From NCBI GenBank assembly GCA_017303575.1, contig JAFLCL010000033.1:1-51902 (forward strand): a stretch of DNA of 51,902 nucleotides, written 5' to 3'. Shown here piece after piece: positions 7,403 to 16,351 of this stretch. A program made the position numbers and the translations under genes. Each line of letters begins with the position of its first letter. The stretch's first letter is position 1. Under the pieces are notes generated by a model. That model made no database searches. It was not told the origin of the DNA and was given only the letters and a program-made list of their open reading frames with translations. Source of the DNA: Deltaproteobacteria bacterium. Its GTDB lineage: Bacteria > Myxococcota_A > Polyangia > Polyangiales > Sandaracinaceae.

Positions 7403-8452
7403 ATGACTTCCTTCGCGATCCGCGCCTTCCACGCGCTCGTCGTGAGCTCGCTGGTGCTGACGATCGGTGGCTGCACACCGAACGTCGAGGTCTCCGTGCA
7501 GGTGCTCACCGACCTCACCCCGGTCGTCGAGTTCGATCGCGTGACCCTCGATCGCGACGGCTCCGAGATCGTCGGTCGCACGGTGACGGCGACGCAGCGC
7601 TTCGATCGACCGTACGTGCTGGCGGAGCTGACGGACGTGAGCCCCGGCTCGAACGTGCGCCTCACGGTCTCCTTGCGGCGCGGTGGTGCGCGGGTGCTCG
7701 CGCGGACGATCGAGACGCGCATCGACGCGAGCCGCGTGCTCCTCTTCGTGCTGTCGTCTGCGTGTCAGTCGGTGAGCTGCCCTCCCGAGGACGATCCGAG
7801 CGCGACCGAGTGCGCCGATGGCCTCTGCGTCGCGCCCGTGTGCCAAGGCGCAGCGTGCAGCCCCGACGCGGCGATCGAGTCGCTCGACGCGGGGAGCGAC
7901 GAGCCCGACGTGCGGGCCGCGATCGACGCGCCGGAGGCGCTGGACGCACCGCTCGACGACGACGCGGCGCTTCCGGTCGATGCGTCCTCGACGGACGCGC
8001 GATCGATCGACGCGCCATCGATCGATGCGCGTGCGATCGATGCGCGAGCGATCGACGCCTGGAGCGCCGATGCCTACGCGCCTCCCGACGCGTGGGGAAC
8101 CTGCACGGGACGACCGGCGGGGTTCCTCTGCCGCGCCTCTCGCGGGATCTGCGATCCGGCAGAGACGTGCGATGGCCTCAGTGCCGCTTGTCCTCGCGAC
8201 GCGCTGGCGCTCGCGGGAACCGTCTGCCGCTCGCGCGCGCGCGGCGAGCCGTGTGATGCGATCGAGACCTGCACCGGTCGCAGCGCGACGTGTCCGCTCG
8301 ATGTGAGCGAGCGCGACGGTACGAGCTGCGACCAATTCTGCGGCGCCGAGACGTGCCTCGAGGGCAGCTGCGTCGGGGGCGTGTCCTGCAACCCCCTGAC
8401 GCACGCGTGCTGCAGCGATCGCTGCATGATCTCGCCGTGCCGCGCGGAGTGA
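7403..8452 (+). CDS. Secreted lipoprotein with Asp/Ala linker and disintegrin-like Cys-rich domain
   Basis: A 349-aa protein. The signal 'FHALVVSSLVLTIGGCTPN' has a lipobox (TIGGC). Residues about 25-125 form a beta-rich domain. About 150-230 is a low-complexity linker of Asp/Ala repeats ('SIDARAIDARAIDAW'). About 235-349 is Cys-rich, with 'CDPAETCDGLSAACPRD' and 'CDAIETCTGRSATCPLD' repeats like the disintegrin/ADAM-Cr type motifs seen in myxobacterial surface proteins. The linker probably holds the Cys-rich domain away from the membrane. Function unknown. The gene is convergent with the serine protease gene. Confidence 0.85.
   Translation: MTSFAIRAFHALVVSSLVLTIGGCTPNVEVSVQVLTDLTPVVEFDRVTLDRDGSEIVGRTVTATQRFDRPYVLAELTDVSPGSNVRLTVSLRRGGARVLARTIETRIDASRVLLFVLSSACQSVSCPPEDDPSATECADGLCVAPVCQGAACSPDAAIESLDAGSDEPDVRAAIDAPEALDAPLDDDAALPVDASSTDARSIDAPSIDARAIDARAIDAWSADAYAPPDAWGTCTGRPAGFLCRASRGICDPAETCDGLSAACPRDALALAGTVCRSRARGEPCDAIETCTGRSATCPLDVSERDGTSCDQFCGAETCLEGSCVGGVSCNPLTHACCSDRCMISPCRAE
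7985..8058 (+). repeat. 15-nt in-frame tandem repeat encoding (S/A)IDA(R/P) units
   Basis: About five degenerate copies of a GATCGATGCGCG-type 15-nt unit encode the Asp/Ala linker of the lipoprotein. Being in frame, copy number can change without a frameshift, which would vary linker length. Confidence 0.7.
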
Positions 8453-8482
8453 CCGAGGCTCACTCCACGATCGAGCGGCCGA

Positions 8483-9628
8483 TCACAGGAGACAGGGCTC
8501 ACCCCAGTAGGTGAACGGGAAATCCTCGTAGACGTCGGGGAACATGTCGACCTCGTCGGGGCACCAGTCGCCATCGGAGTCGGTGGGATCGCCGCTCGGA
8601 TCCGAGCCGGGATCGGCGCCCGGATCCGCGCCGGGGTCGGCGCCCGGATCCTCGTCGGGGTAGCAGCCGCAGTCCTCGTCCCACGCGCCCGGATCCTCGC
8701 TGCCGGGGTCGCTCGGATCAGCCCACGGATCGTCGCTTCCGGGATCGCTGGGGTCTTCGCTCGGATCGCTCGGGTCGCCTCCGGGGTCACTGCCTCCGGG
8801 GTCACTGCCTCCGGGGTCACTGCCTCCCGGATCACTGCCCTCGGGCTCGCTCTCGACCGCGGAGACGATGCCGTCGATCCACGACGCGAACGCATCGACG
8901 CGCGTGTAGATCGCCTCGCTCGCTTCGCACGTGTCCGCGGTGCCGCGTGAGACGACGCCCGCGATCGTGTCGCCGACGAAGCCCGGACCGCCCGAATCGC
9001 CATAGCAGCTGAGCGCGCCCGCGATCGAGATCTCCTGCGCGTCCACGACGCCGATGCGGTTCTCTCCGCGGTACTTGCGACCCGCCGGAAGACCTCGCGA
9101 CGAGCCGTCGGTCTGGCCGTAGCCGATGCCGACCATCATGTCGCCCGCGGCAGGCGCGACGCGCGCGATCTCGTAGGGCGTGAGCGAGCCCGCGTGATCG
9201 AGCACGAGGAGCGCGATGTCGCGGTTCTCGAGGCCCCAGCCCGGCGTCGTCTCGACTCGGGTCACGTTCGCGTAGATCTCGCTTCCGTCCGCGTCGGGGC
9301 CCGTGCCGACCGCGAGACGCGACGCCTCGATCGATCCTCCGCTCTCCTCTTCGACGCAGTGCAGCGCCGTCATCACGACGCGCGGCGCGATCAACGAGGC
9401 CGTGCAGCTGAAGGTGCCGTCGGTGGTGAGGTAGAGGACGGCAGGGTCTCCGTCGTGCGGGACACCGCCGATGATCGCGCTCCGATCCGTTCCGTTGCGG
9501 TCGCGGCTCGACCCCGATGCGCAGCCGGGGACGACCGACCCGATCGCGAGACCGATCGCGAGCGCGGGCCCGACGCGGCGGGGAAGGAGCAGGAAGAGAT
9601 CGCTTCGAGGAGCGCGTGTGTGGTCCAT
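8483..9628 (-). CDS. Trypsin-like serine protease lipoprotein with low-complexity C-terminus
   Basis: About 381 aa from ATG 9628. The signal 'GPALAIGLAIGSVVPGCASG' carries a lipobox-like Cys. After 'AIIGGVPHDGDPAVLYL' (the IIGG/IVGG start of mature trypsin folds) the S1 triad is visible: His in 'MTALHCVEEE', Asp in 'ENRDIALLVLD', Ser in 'CYGDSGGPGFVGD'. The catalytic domain ends around 'FASWIDGIVSAVE'. Then come about 110 residues of Gly/Ser/Asp/Pro repeats ('GSDPGGSDPGGSDPGG') and a short ending with 'DSDGDWCPDEVDMFPDVY', a calcium-binding type-3-thrombospondin-like motif. Likely surface-exposed protease. Its lipobox VVPGC is not ideal, so it may be exported as a soluble protein. Confidence 0.9.
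   Translation of the reverse strand: MDHTRAPRSDLFLLLPRRVGPALAIGLAIGSVVPGCASGSSRDRNGTDRSAIIGGVPHDGDPAVLYLTTDGTFSCTASLIAPRVVMTALHCVEEESGGSIEASRLAVGTGPDADGSEIYANVTRVETTPGWGLENRDIALLVLDHAGSLTPYEIARVAPAAGDMMVGIGYGQTDGSSRGLPAGRKYRGENRIGVVDAQEISIAGALSCYGDSGGPGFVGDTIAGVVSRGTADTCEASEAIYTRVDAFASWIDGIVSAVESEPEGSDPGGSDPGGSDPGGSDPGGDPSDPSEDPSDPGSDDPWADPSDPGSEDPGAWDEDCGCYPDEDPGADPGADPGADPGSDPSGDPTDSDGDWCPDEVDMFPDVYEDFPFTYWGEPCLL
8600..8837 (-). repeat. In-frame 15-nt tandem repeats encoding GSDPG/GADPG units
   Basis: Two clusters are seen: about 8605-8655 with GADPG-type units and about 8777-8837 with near-identical copies of a 15-nt unit (GGGGTCACTGCCTCC on the plus strand). They form the spacer behind the protease domain. 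Confidence 0.75.
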
Positions 9629-9819
9629 GAGCAGCCCATGGAGCAAGGACGAGGCCGCCCCGATCGGAGGGTGGAGGATCGTCGACGGGGGAGCGGCCGT
9701 CCTCGGATGGGCCCTGTTTCATGGGCGATCGTGACGATCGGGGCCTCTCGTTCCGGGCTCGTCACGCCTCAGCGGGAGGGGTCCTCGGTCCTGGGCCGAT
9801 GAGACCCCAGCGACGGCGC

Positions 9820-9825
9820 TATCAT
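9820..9825 (+). promoter_or_regulatory. -10 element (TATCAT) of the GH92 gene
   Basis: TATCAT ends 6 nt before GTG 9832. The same hexamer with the same spacing precedes the LVIVD gene at 36993. The 203-nt divergent region 9629-9831 otherwise shows no clear element. Confidence 0.5.
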
Positions 9826-9831
9826 CGCGGC

Positions 9832-12198
9832 GTGCGCCCTCACCTGCCGTTCGCGCTCGCCGCGTCGTCTCTCGTCTTCGCGTGCGATCCACCTCCGATG
9901 ACGCCCGACGCGGGCACCGACGACGCCTCGTCCCTCGAAGACGCGCGCCTCGACGCGGCGCCCGAGCGAGACGCCGCGCCACCACCCGAGCCGATGGCCG
10001 CTGTCGCCCCGTTCGTGCAGTACGTCGATCCGACCGTGGGTACCGGCGGCGCGCACTACAACGACATCGGCAGCGTGCACCCCGGTCCGCAGATGCCGTT
10101 CGGCATGATCCGACCGGGCCCCGACACCGTGAACGAGATGGGCTTCGCGCCCACGTTCACGCACTGCAGCGGCTATCACGCGGACGACGAGTACGTGACG
10201 GGCTTCAGCCACACGCGCATGCACGGCGTGGGCATCAACGACTGGAACGTCGTGGCGTTCATGCCGACGATCGGCTTCGACGCGAGCCGCGCGAGCGAGA
10301 CGGGCATTCGATCGCACTTCGATCCCGAGCGCGAGCATGCGGGTGTCGGTGCGTACTCCACGGTGCTCGACGATCCCATGTTCGGTGGGCGCGAGATCGC
10401 CGTCGAGCTCACCGCCGCGCGTCGTGCCGCCGTCACGCGCATCACCTTCCCCGAGCGAGGGACCGGCGGCGACGTGGACGCATCCGTCGTGATCGATCTC
10501 GGTCACCACCAGAACGGCGTCGACATCCTCGACGGTGAGCTGACCGTGCTCCCGGAGGCGCGCGAGGTCGAAGGCCGCGTGCACTTCAGCGGCGGCTACT
10601 CGGGACGCTTCGGCGGCATGGACGTGTTCTTCGTCATGCGCTTCAGCCGCGCGTTCGAGAGCCACGGCACGTGGGACGCGATCACCGAAGGCGCGCCGGG
10701 CGCGCTTCACGAGGGCGAGACGGCGCACACGGGGCCGAGCGGCGGTGCCTTCGTGCGCTTCGACGTGGGCACCGATCGCGAGGTGCGCGTGGGCGTCGCG
10801 ATCTCGTTCCTCGACGTGGCGCGCGCGCGCATGAACCTCGACGACGAAGCGAACGATCTCGACTTCATCCGCCTGCGCGGGAGCCTCGAGGCGACGTGGG
10901 AGCGTCTGCTCTCGCAGGTCGAGGTCGAGGCCCGCTTCGAGCGCGACGTGCGCATCTTCTACAGCGCCCTCTACCACTCCTTCTTCATGCCCACGCTCGC
11001 GACCGAGGCCGATGGCCACTACCGCGGCATCGACGGCATGGAGCACGAGGCCGACGGATTCACGTACTACACGGACTTCTCGCTCTGGGACACGTACCGC
11101 ACGATGCACTCGCTCGTGACGTTGCTCGCGCCCGAGACGCAGCGCGACTTCGTGCGCTCGTTGATCGCGATGGGTCAGCAGCGCGGGACCTACCCGCGAT
11201 GGCCGCTCGGCGTGGGCGAGACGAACGGCATGCTCGGCGATCCTGCGCCCATCGTGATCGCCGACAGCTACCTCCGCGGCGTCACGGACTTCGATCTGCG
11301 CGAGGCGTACGACATCGCGCTCGCGAGCGCGGACGCGGATCCTCCGGGCGCCCGCGGATCGATGGAGCCGTACCTGCGACTGGGCTACGCGCCCATCGAG
11401 AGCGGCGGCTCGGCGGCGAGCAAGACGCTCGAGTTCGCGTACGCCGATCACGCCGTCGGGGTGCTCGCCGAGGCGCTCGGGGAGACGAGCGACGCCGCTC
11501 GCTTCGCGACGCGCGCCGAGAATTTCCGCAACATCTACGACCCGGCGCAGGGCTTCTTCGTCGGCCGCCGCGAGTCGGGCGCGTTCGAGCCCGTGCAGGC
11601 CCACCTGTGGCAGGACGTCTACGCCGAGGGCAACGCGCGTCAGTACCTGTGGCTCGCGCCGCAGGACGTCGATGGGCTCGCCGACACGCTCGGTGGTCGC
11701 GAGATGGCGCTCGCGCGTCTCACCGAGTTCTTCGAGGAGTCGTACGCCGAGCGACGCACACCTGCGCCCCCGCAGTGGTACTGGCAAGGCAACGAGCCCG
11801 ACATCCACGCGCCGTATCTCTTCGCGTTGTGGGGTGAGCGCAGCGCGGGCGCGCGAGCGATCAGCTGGGTGCGCGCAGTGCACTACGGCCTCGGCCCCAA
11901 GGGCCTGCCGGGCAACGACGACTCGGGCACCATGAGCGCCTGGTACGTGTTCTCCGCGCTCGGCATCTTCCCGATCGCGGCCACCGAGGACTTCGTGCTC
12001 GGCACGCCGCTCTTCACGCATGCTGTCGTGCACCTGGCAGAGGGTGATCTCGAGATCGAGGCGCCCGCGGCCAGCGACGTCACGATCTACCCGCGGGCGA
12101 TCACCTTCGATCGCGAGGCGGTCACGACGCCGACGATGACCCACGCACAGCTCGCCGGCGGCGGCGTGCTCGCGTTCGATCTCTCGTCGAGCCCGTGA
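9832..12198 (+). CDS. GH92 family alpha-mannosidase-type glycoside hydrolase (lipoprotein)
   Basis: A 788-aa protein. The signal 'PHLPFALAASSLVFACDPPP' ends at a lipobox-like Cys, followed by an Asp/Ala linker ('TPDAGTDDASSLEDARLDAA'). The catalytic part begins 'YVDPTVGTGGAHYNDIGSVH' and 'GPQMPFGMIRPGPDT', typical of the GH92 N-terminal beta-sandwich. Later landmarks are 'DFSLWDTYRTMHSLVTLLAP', 'YWQGNEPDIHAPYLFALWG' and 'LPGNDDSGTMSAWYVFSALG', the conserved GH92 active-site segments (Glu acid and Asp base; calcium-dependent inversion). GH92 enzymes are mainly exo-alpha-mannosidases. GTG 9832 was chosen because TATCAT ends 6 nt upstream and the signal peptide starts there; ATG 9799 is possible. 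Confidence 0.95.
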   Translation: MRPHLPFALAASSLVFACDPPPMTPDAGTDDASSLEDARLDAAPERDAAPPPEPMAAVAPFVQYVDPTVGTGGAHYNDIGSVHPGPQMPFGMIRPGPDTVNEMGFAPTFTHCSGYHADDEYVTGFSHTRMHGVGINDWNVVAFMPTIGFDASRASETGIRSHFDPEREHAGVGAYSTVLDDPMFGGREIAVELTAARRAAVTRITFPERGTGGDVDASVVIDLGHHQNGVDILDGELTVLPEAREVEGRVHFSGGYSGRFGGMDVFFVMRFSRAFESHGTWDAITEGAPGALHEGETAHTGPSGGAFVRFDVGTDREVRVGVAISFLDVARARMNLDDEANDLDFIRLRGSLEATWERLLSQVEVEARFERDVRIFYSALYHSFFMPTLATEADGHYRGIDGMEHEADGFTYYTDFSLWDTYRTMHSLVTLLAPETQRDFVRSLIAMGQQRGTYPRWPLGVGETNGMLGDPAPIVIADSYLRGVTDFDLREAYDIALASADADPPGARGSMEPYLRLGYAPIESGGSAASKTLEFAYADHAVGVLAEALGETSDAARFATRAENFRNIYDPAQGFFVGRRESGAFEPVQAHLWQDVYAEGNARQYLWLAPQDVDGLADTLGGREMALARLTEFFEESYAERRTPAPPQWYWQGNEPDIHAPYLFALWGERSAGARAISWVRAVHYGLGPKGLPGNDDSGTMSAWYVFSALGIFPIAATEDFVLGTPLFTHAVVHLAEGDLEIEAPAASDVTIYPRAITFDREAVTTPTMTHAQLAGGGVLAFDLSSSP

Positions 12199-12233
12199 TC
12201 CCCGTCGCCCGCGACTCTCACGCCAGGACCTCG

Positions 12234-12914
12234 ATGCATCGCACGTCTCTCGTCACCTCGATCGTCGTGCTCTCGTTCGTCGCGCCTGCTTGCTCCATCC
12301 CCACGATGCAGCTCGAGCCTCGCTTCGCGCAGCGCTCGATCGACTGGCCGATGCCCGAGGTCTACGGGGTCTGGCCGCCGTCCGAGACGAGCATCGGACC
12401 CTTCACGGTCAGCGAGATCCACCTCGAGCGACGTCAGGGCGTCGACATGGGCGCCGTGCGTCAGGTCGGCGGCTTCGATCTCACGATGCGCGTGGGCGCA
12501 GGCACCGATCGGTTCGACGACGTGTCGTGCCGCGGCTCGGGCACGCCGCGCAATGGTGACGAGCTCGTGTGCACGTTCAGAGGCCCGCTCGGCGCGCGCA
12601 CGCTGCGGAACGTGACGCTCGTGCGTGACCCACGCGATCCCGTGGTGTCGCCGAGCCGAGCGCTCTACGTGGTGACGACCGATGACGGTGCGGACGAGCG
12701 CCTCCGCGTGACCCGCGCGATCGCCCAGGGATTCCAGAGCGGCGGCAGCGGCTACTACGTCGCACGCGGCGAGGAGATCTTCGGCGCGATCGATCTCAAC
12801 GTGCTCGGCGTGCCTCGCGCCCACGCGGATCAGGAGCTCGACGCCTACACGCAGCACGAGGTCGCGAGCGTCATGGCCGTTCTGTTCGTCGTCGAGGGCC
12901 TCTCATTCGACTGA
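12234..12914 (+). CDS. Exported lipoprotein-like protein of unknown function
   Basis: 226 aa from ATG 12234. The signal 'HRTSLVTSIVVLSFVAPACS' ends in a weak lipobox. The mature part is beta-rich ('GPFTVSEIHLERRQGVDMGA', 'VSCRGSGTPRNGDELVCTFR') and ends with 'AVLFVVEGLSF'. I do not recognise a family. It follows the GH92 stop by 35 nt on the same strand and may be co-transcribed, but nothing in its sequence suggests carbohydrate binding. The frame is open upstream to 12195; the later ATG was chosen for the signal peptide. Confidence 0.65.
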   Translation: MHRTSLVTSIVVLSFVAPACSIPTMQLEPRFAQRSIDWPMPEVYGVWPPSETSIGPFTVSEIHLERRQGVDMGAVRQVGGFDLTMRVGAGTDRFDDVSCRGSGTPRNGDELVCTFRGPLGARTLRNVTLVRDPRDPVVSPSRALYVVTTDDGADERLRVTRAIAQGFQSGGSGYYVARGEEIFGAIDLNVLGVPRAHADQELDAYTQHEVASVMAVLFVVEGLSFD

Positions 12915-12924
12915 CCGATCGGTC
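12913..12924. promoter_or_regulatory. Perfect 12-bp palindrome GACCGATCGGTC, possible operator
   Basis: The palindrome overlaps the stop of the upstream gene and lies about 25 nt before the TAGACT -10 element of the arrestin-like gene, near where a -35 would be. This position suits a repressor site, but GATC-rich palindromes are common here and it may be chance. Confidence 0.25.
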
Positions 12925-12948
12925 GTTCGGGACGACGCGGCGCTGCGA

Positions 12949-12954
12949 TAGACT
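12949..12954 (+). promoter_or_regulatory. -10 element (TAGACT) of the arrestin-like gene
   Basis: TAGACT ends 9 nt before ATG 12964. Confidence 0.4.
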
Positions 12955-12963
12955 CGCGCCGCG

Positions 12964-14754
12964 ATGGCCCTCTGGAAGACGAAACCCGAGCTCCGCCTCT
13001 ACGTGCCCTCGCCCGTCCGCGTGGGCGAAGCCTTCTCCGTGCGCCTCGAGGTCGTCGCGCGCGAGGCCGTTCCGATCGAGTGGATCGACCTCACCCTCGA
13101 GGCCGTCGAGGGCTGGGCCGTGGGTGCGGGAAAGAACCGCGTGTCGCGCGTGCACCGCTACGCGAAGCTCGTCGCGCGTGTGGTGGGAGAGACGGAGCTC
13201 CTGGGCACGAGCGAGTACCGCGCGACGTTCGAGATCCCCGCGACGCAGCCTCCTTCCTCGCAGGGCGGCGCGGCGTACGTGCGCTACGTGCTGCACGCGC
13301 AGGCCTCGATCCCGTGGTGGCCCGATGCGCGCGTGAGCTGGCCGCTCGCGGTCCGCGCGCGTGGTCAGGCGGCCGCTGCGGCGCCAGTCGTGGTCCAGTC
13401 GAGCGCCTCCGAGATCCTCGACATCTCGCTCGAGTCTCAGCGCGTCTCTGCGACGGGCATCGTCGGCGGTCTCCTCGCTCTGAAGAAGCCGACGGATACG
13501 CCGCTCGTCGTCGACGTCACGCTGCGCGAGATCCTGCGGCTCTTCTCGTGGAACGGCTACGAGCGCGTGCGACACGGCCGCGGCTTCACGACCTCGGTCA
13601 CGCTCTCGCCCGCGGCGGGAGGTCAGGCGCCGTTCCGCTTCCGCTTCGAGGACGCTGCGCCCACGTTCGCGGCGGAGACGTTTCGCCACGAGTGGGAGCT
13701 CGTGGTCGCACCGCGCCACGGGAGCCTCTTTGCCGCGATGGCGAACGTGTTCCAGGGCAGCTCGGTCCACGTACCGATCGAGATGGTCGAGTCGGACGAG
13801 CTCGCCAGGCTCTCCGAGCGGCTGGTGGCGCCGAGCGTGGGCGACGCGCGTCTGTCGGAGATCGTCGCCTCGGTCGCGGCGGAACGTCCGAGGTGGGGAG
13901 TCGATGGCCTCCGTCTCGAGCGCACGGAGGAGAGCGCCTTCGGACCGATCGACGCACGCATCGAGTGGGTCTCGCGTGAAGCGGGCACGTACCTCCGCGC
14001 GGTGATCGAGCCGCCGCGCCTCGGCCTCGGGCTTCGCGTCCGCTCGGCGGCGATGCTCGATCGTCTGCTGGGTGACACGACCGTCGGCGTCGCGGAGTGG
14101 GATGGCAAGCACCACGTCGAGACGCGCGAGGGCGTGCAGGCCGTCGCGCTCCTCACGCCGATCGCTCTGGCCTCCACGCAGCTCGCCATGACAGCGAACG
14201 ACGACGCGATCGAGCTCGAGCGGCGCGACGAGACCATCGATCGACGTTCGCTCCTGGCGTTCCTCGACGAGGTCGACGCAGTGCTCGCCGAGGTCCCGGG
14301 CGCGTTGAGCGCCGTGCCCCCGCCCGCGGGCACGTCGATCGATCGCACCGAAGCGACGCGGCTCGCACGCCTCACGCGCGGCACGTTCCACCCGGGCGAT
14401 CTCGCGCTCCGCGGCGCGATCGACGAGCGTGCGTTCGAGGCGTCCCTGATCTTCGAAGGCACGCGCGCGGTCGCGTTGCGCGTCGTGGTGCTCAACGTCC
14501 CCGCCGGATCTCTCCACGTGGGTCCCGGACGCGACGAGGACACGCTGCGCTCGGTCCCCCAGGTCTCTCGCGCGATGGTCGCGGCGCTGCCTCCGGGCCT
14601 CACGATCTCGATCGACGAGGGTCGTGCACAGGCGGTCCTGCCAGCACCCAGCACGCCTCTCTTCGGCGTCGATCACGCCCAGTCGATGTCGCTCGCGACC
14701 ACGCTCGTGTCCCTCGCGCGGAGCCTCTCGCCCGACGCGGGCCCGTTCCGCTGA
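12964..14754 (+). CDS. Large cytoplasmic protein with N-terminal arrestin/Spo0M-like domain
   Basis: A 596-aa protein without signal peptide. Residues 1-130 have the arrestin-like pattern: 'LYVPSPVRVGEAFSVRLEVV' (scaffold strand), 'IEWIDLTLEAVEGW', 'LLGTSEYRATFEIPAT' and 'AYVRYVLHAQASIPWW'. Residues about 145-260 repeat the pattern ('PLVVDVTLREILRLFSWNGY', 'FRFRFEDAAPTFAAETFRHE'), as expected for a two-lobed arrestin fold related to sporulation protein Spo0M. The remaining ~330 residues are alpha/beta without recognisable motifs. The role is unknown; arrestin-fold bacterial proteins usually act as adaptors. It is followed 11 nt later by a metallophosphoesterase, a probable operon partner. Confidence 0.75.
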   Translation: MALWKTKPELRLYVPSPVRVGEAFSVRLEVVAREAVPIEWIDLTLEAVEGWAVGAGKNRVSRVHRYAKLVARVVGETELLGTSEYRATFEIPATQPPSSQGGAAYVRYVLHAQASIPWWPDARVSWPLAVRARGQAAAAAPVVVQSSASEILDISLESQRVSATGIVGGLLALKKPTDTPLVVDVTLREILRLFSWNGYERVRHGRGFTTSVTLSPAAGGQAPFRFRFEDAAPTFAAETFRHEWELVVAPRHGSLFAAMANVFQGSSVHVPIEMVESDELARLSERLVAPSVGDARLSEIVASVAAERPRWGVDGLRLERTEESAFGPIDARIEWVSREAGTYLRAVIEPPRLGLGLRVRSAAMLDRLLGDTTVGVAEWDGKHHVETREGVQAVALLTPIALASTQLAMTANDDAIELERRDETIDRRSLLAFLDEVDAVLAEVPGALSAVPPPAGTSIDRTEATRLARLTRGTFHPGDLALRGAIDERAFEASLIFEGTRAVALRVVVLNVPAGSLHVGPGRDEDTLRSVPQVSRAMVAALPPGLTISIDEGRAQAVLPAPSTPLFGVDHAQSMSLATTLVSLARSLSPDAGPFR

Positions 14755-14765
14755 GCGCACGATCG

Positions 14766-15461
14766 ATGAGCGTCTACGACGACTGCCCGCGCATCGTGTC
14801 GGGGCCCGGCGCCCCGGATCGTCCGCTCGCGCGCTTCGCGTTGATCGGCGACGTGCACGCCGAGGATCGTCGCCTCGAGGCCGCGATCGCGATCGCGAAG
14901 GACGCGGACGTCGAGGCGATGCTGTGCGTGGGTGACGTGTGCGACGGGCACGGCGATCTCGATCGAACGATCGAGCTCCTGGTCGCGCACCGGGTGATCG
15001 TCGTCCGCGGCAACCACGATCGCTGGTTCCTCGTGAACGAGCTCCGCACGCTGCGACCGATGCAGCTCGAGCGCGATCATCCCAGCGCCCGCGAGGCAGC
15101 GCGTCTGTGGCTGCCGTACCTCGAGCTCGCGACGGTGCGAGGCGCGATGTTGCTCTGTCACGCCATCGGCGACGACGACATGGCCGTGCTCAAGGCGCAC
15201 ACGAGCGCAGACGAGATCCGCTGGACCAAGGCGTGGGCGCGCCTCTGTGACGCAGGGCGCTTCACGCTCGTCGCAGCGGGCCACACGCACGAGCCGATGG
15301 TGCGCGCGCTCGATGGCATCACCGTGATCAACCCGGGCACGCTCAAGCGCGACGACGGACCGGTGACCACGATCGTCGACCTGAACGAGCGCACGATGAC
15401 CGTGCACGACCTCGCCGATCCGGAAGGTCCGTTCCTGCGCGAGACGTTCACGATCCCCTGA
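14766..15461 (+). CDS. Calcineurin-like metallophosphoesterase (YfcE/MJ0936 type)
   Basis: A 231-aa protein with all five metal-site motifs in order: 'LIGDVHAE' (D-x-H), 'LCVGDVCDGHGD' (GD), 'VVRGNHDRWFL' (GNHD), 'MLLCHAIGDD' (the single His) and 'VAAGHTHEPMV' (GHTH), then 'VINPGTLKRD', the usual YfcE-family ending. Such enzymes hydrolyse phosphomonoesters or phosphodiesters with a di-metal centre. ATG 14766 starts 12 nt after the stop of the arrestin-like gene, so the pair is probably an operon. The substrate is not predictable. Confidence 0.92.
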   Translation: MSVYDDCPRIVSGPGAPDRPLARFALIGDVHAEDRRLEAAIAIAKDADVEAMLCVGDVCDGHGDLDRTIELLVAHRVIVVRGNHDRWFLVNELRTLRPMQLERDHPSAREAARLWLPYLELATVRGAMLLCHAIGDDDMAVLKAHTSADEIRWTKAWARLCDAGRFTLVAAGHTHEPMVRALDGITVINPGTLKRDDGPVTTIVDLNERTMTVHDLADPEGPFLRETFTIP

Positions 15462-15473
15462 TCCGAGCGCGCT

Positions 15474-16322
15474 TCATCGCGGCTCCGGGAACGCGAGCCC
15501 CAGCTCCGCATGGAGGCCCTCGCGTTCTTCCTCGCGTCGGCCGCTCTCGATCGAGGTCACCACGAGGTGCTCGCCCGCGCCGTCGCTCACGACCTCGAAG
15601 CGCGCGTACCACTCCTTCACCGCGATGCGTGTGCCTCGCGCGTCCGTCTTGATGCGTCGGTACGCGTGGGGCTGGGGGCCGAGCGTCAGCGCGTCGCTGA
15701 TGCGCGCACGCAGATCGAACGAGAGGCCCCGCGAGGCGAGCCACGCGAGCTGCTGGTCCGCGCGATCAGAGAACGTCACGCGCCACGTGGGCCGCGGATC
15801 GGCAGGCCGCGCACCGCCGGGCCTGTGGCCCTCGGGCGGCTCGAGCCAGCCCGTGCGCGCGTCGGGGATCGCGTCGGTCCAGGGCACATAGGGCTTGAGG
15901 TCGAGCACCGGCGTTCCGTCGACGAGGTCGAGGTCCTCGACCGTGAGCACCACGCCCTCGACCGAGACGAGACGGACGACCGAGAGCCCGATCGGGTTGG
16001 GTCGGTGGGGGGCGCGCGTCGAGAGCACGCCTCGTTTCCGTTCGCTCCGCGGTGGCAGCACCTTCGCCTTGAACGTGGGCGCCGAGCGATGAAACCAGAA
16101 GATCACCCACACGTAGTCCCAGCCCACGAGATCGGCGACGGCGTCCTCGAGCCCTGCGTGCAGCTCGATGCGCCCGCGCACGCCCTCCGCCGCGCGCGGC
16201 TGCCGCGGCGTCTCCGCGAGCTCCGCGAACGGACTGCGCACCACGCCGATCGGCTTCACCAAGAGGCCCGCGTCGACATCGGGGATCGTCGGTCGTGCGG
16301 GCTTGTCGCGGGGTTCGTTCAC
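15474..16322 (-). CDS. trmO: tRNA (N6-threonylcarbamoyladenosine-37)-methyltransferase TrmO
   Basis: About 282 aa, methylating t6A37 of certain tRNAs with SAM. The TrmO/TsaA domain runs from 'KPIGVVRSPFAELAETPRQP' through 'GWDYVWVIFWFHRS', 'VLSTRAPHRPNPIGLSVVRL' (the conserved RAPxRPNPIG SAM-site motif) and 'LDLKPYVPWTDAIPDAR'. The C-terminal domain ('AYRRIKTDARGTRIAVKEWY') is also present. GTG 16322 is the first plausible start after the tRNA gene. The frame continues upstream across the tRNA, an artefact. It lies just downstream of tRNA-Ser on the same strand and may share its transcript. Confidence 0.93.
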   Translation of the reverse strand: MNEPRDKPARPTIPDVDAGLLVKPIGVVRSPFAELAETPRQPRAAEGVRGRIELHAGLEDAVADLVGWDYVWVIFWFHRSAPTFKAKVLPPRSERKRGVLSTRAPHRPNPIGLSVVRLVSVEGVVLTVEDLDLVDGTPVLDLKPYVPWTDAIPDARTGWLEPPEGHRPGGARPADPRPTWRVTFSDRADQQLAWLASRGLSFDLRARISDALTLGPQPHAYRRIKTDARGTRIAVKEWYARFEVVSDGAGEHLVVTSIESGRREEEREGLHAELGLAFPEPR

Positions 16323-16351
16323 CGTTCGTCTCGGATCGGCGCGCGAGGCAT

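Noticed and set aside
9769..12144. 791-aa open frame antisense to the GH92 gene
   Set aside because: Long antisense frames are expected at this GC content. The translation is Arg/His/Ala-rich without domains, and the opposite strand encodes a clear GH92 enzyme.
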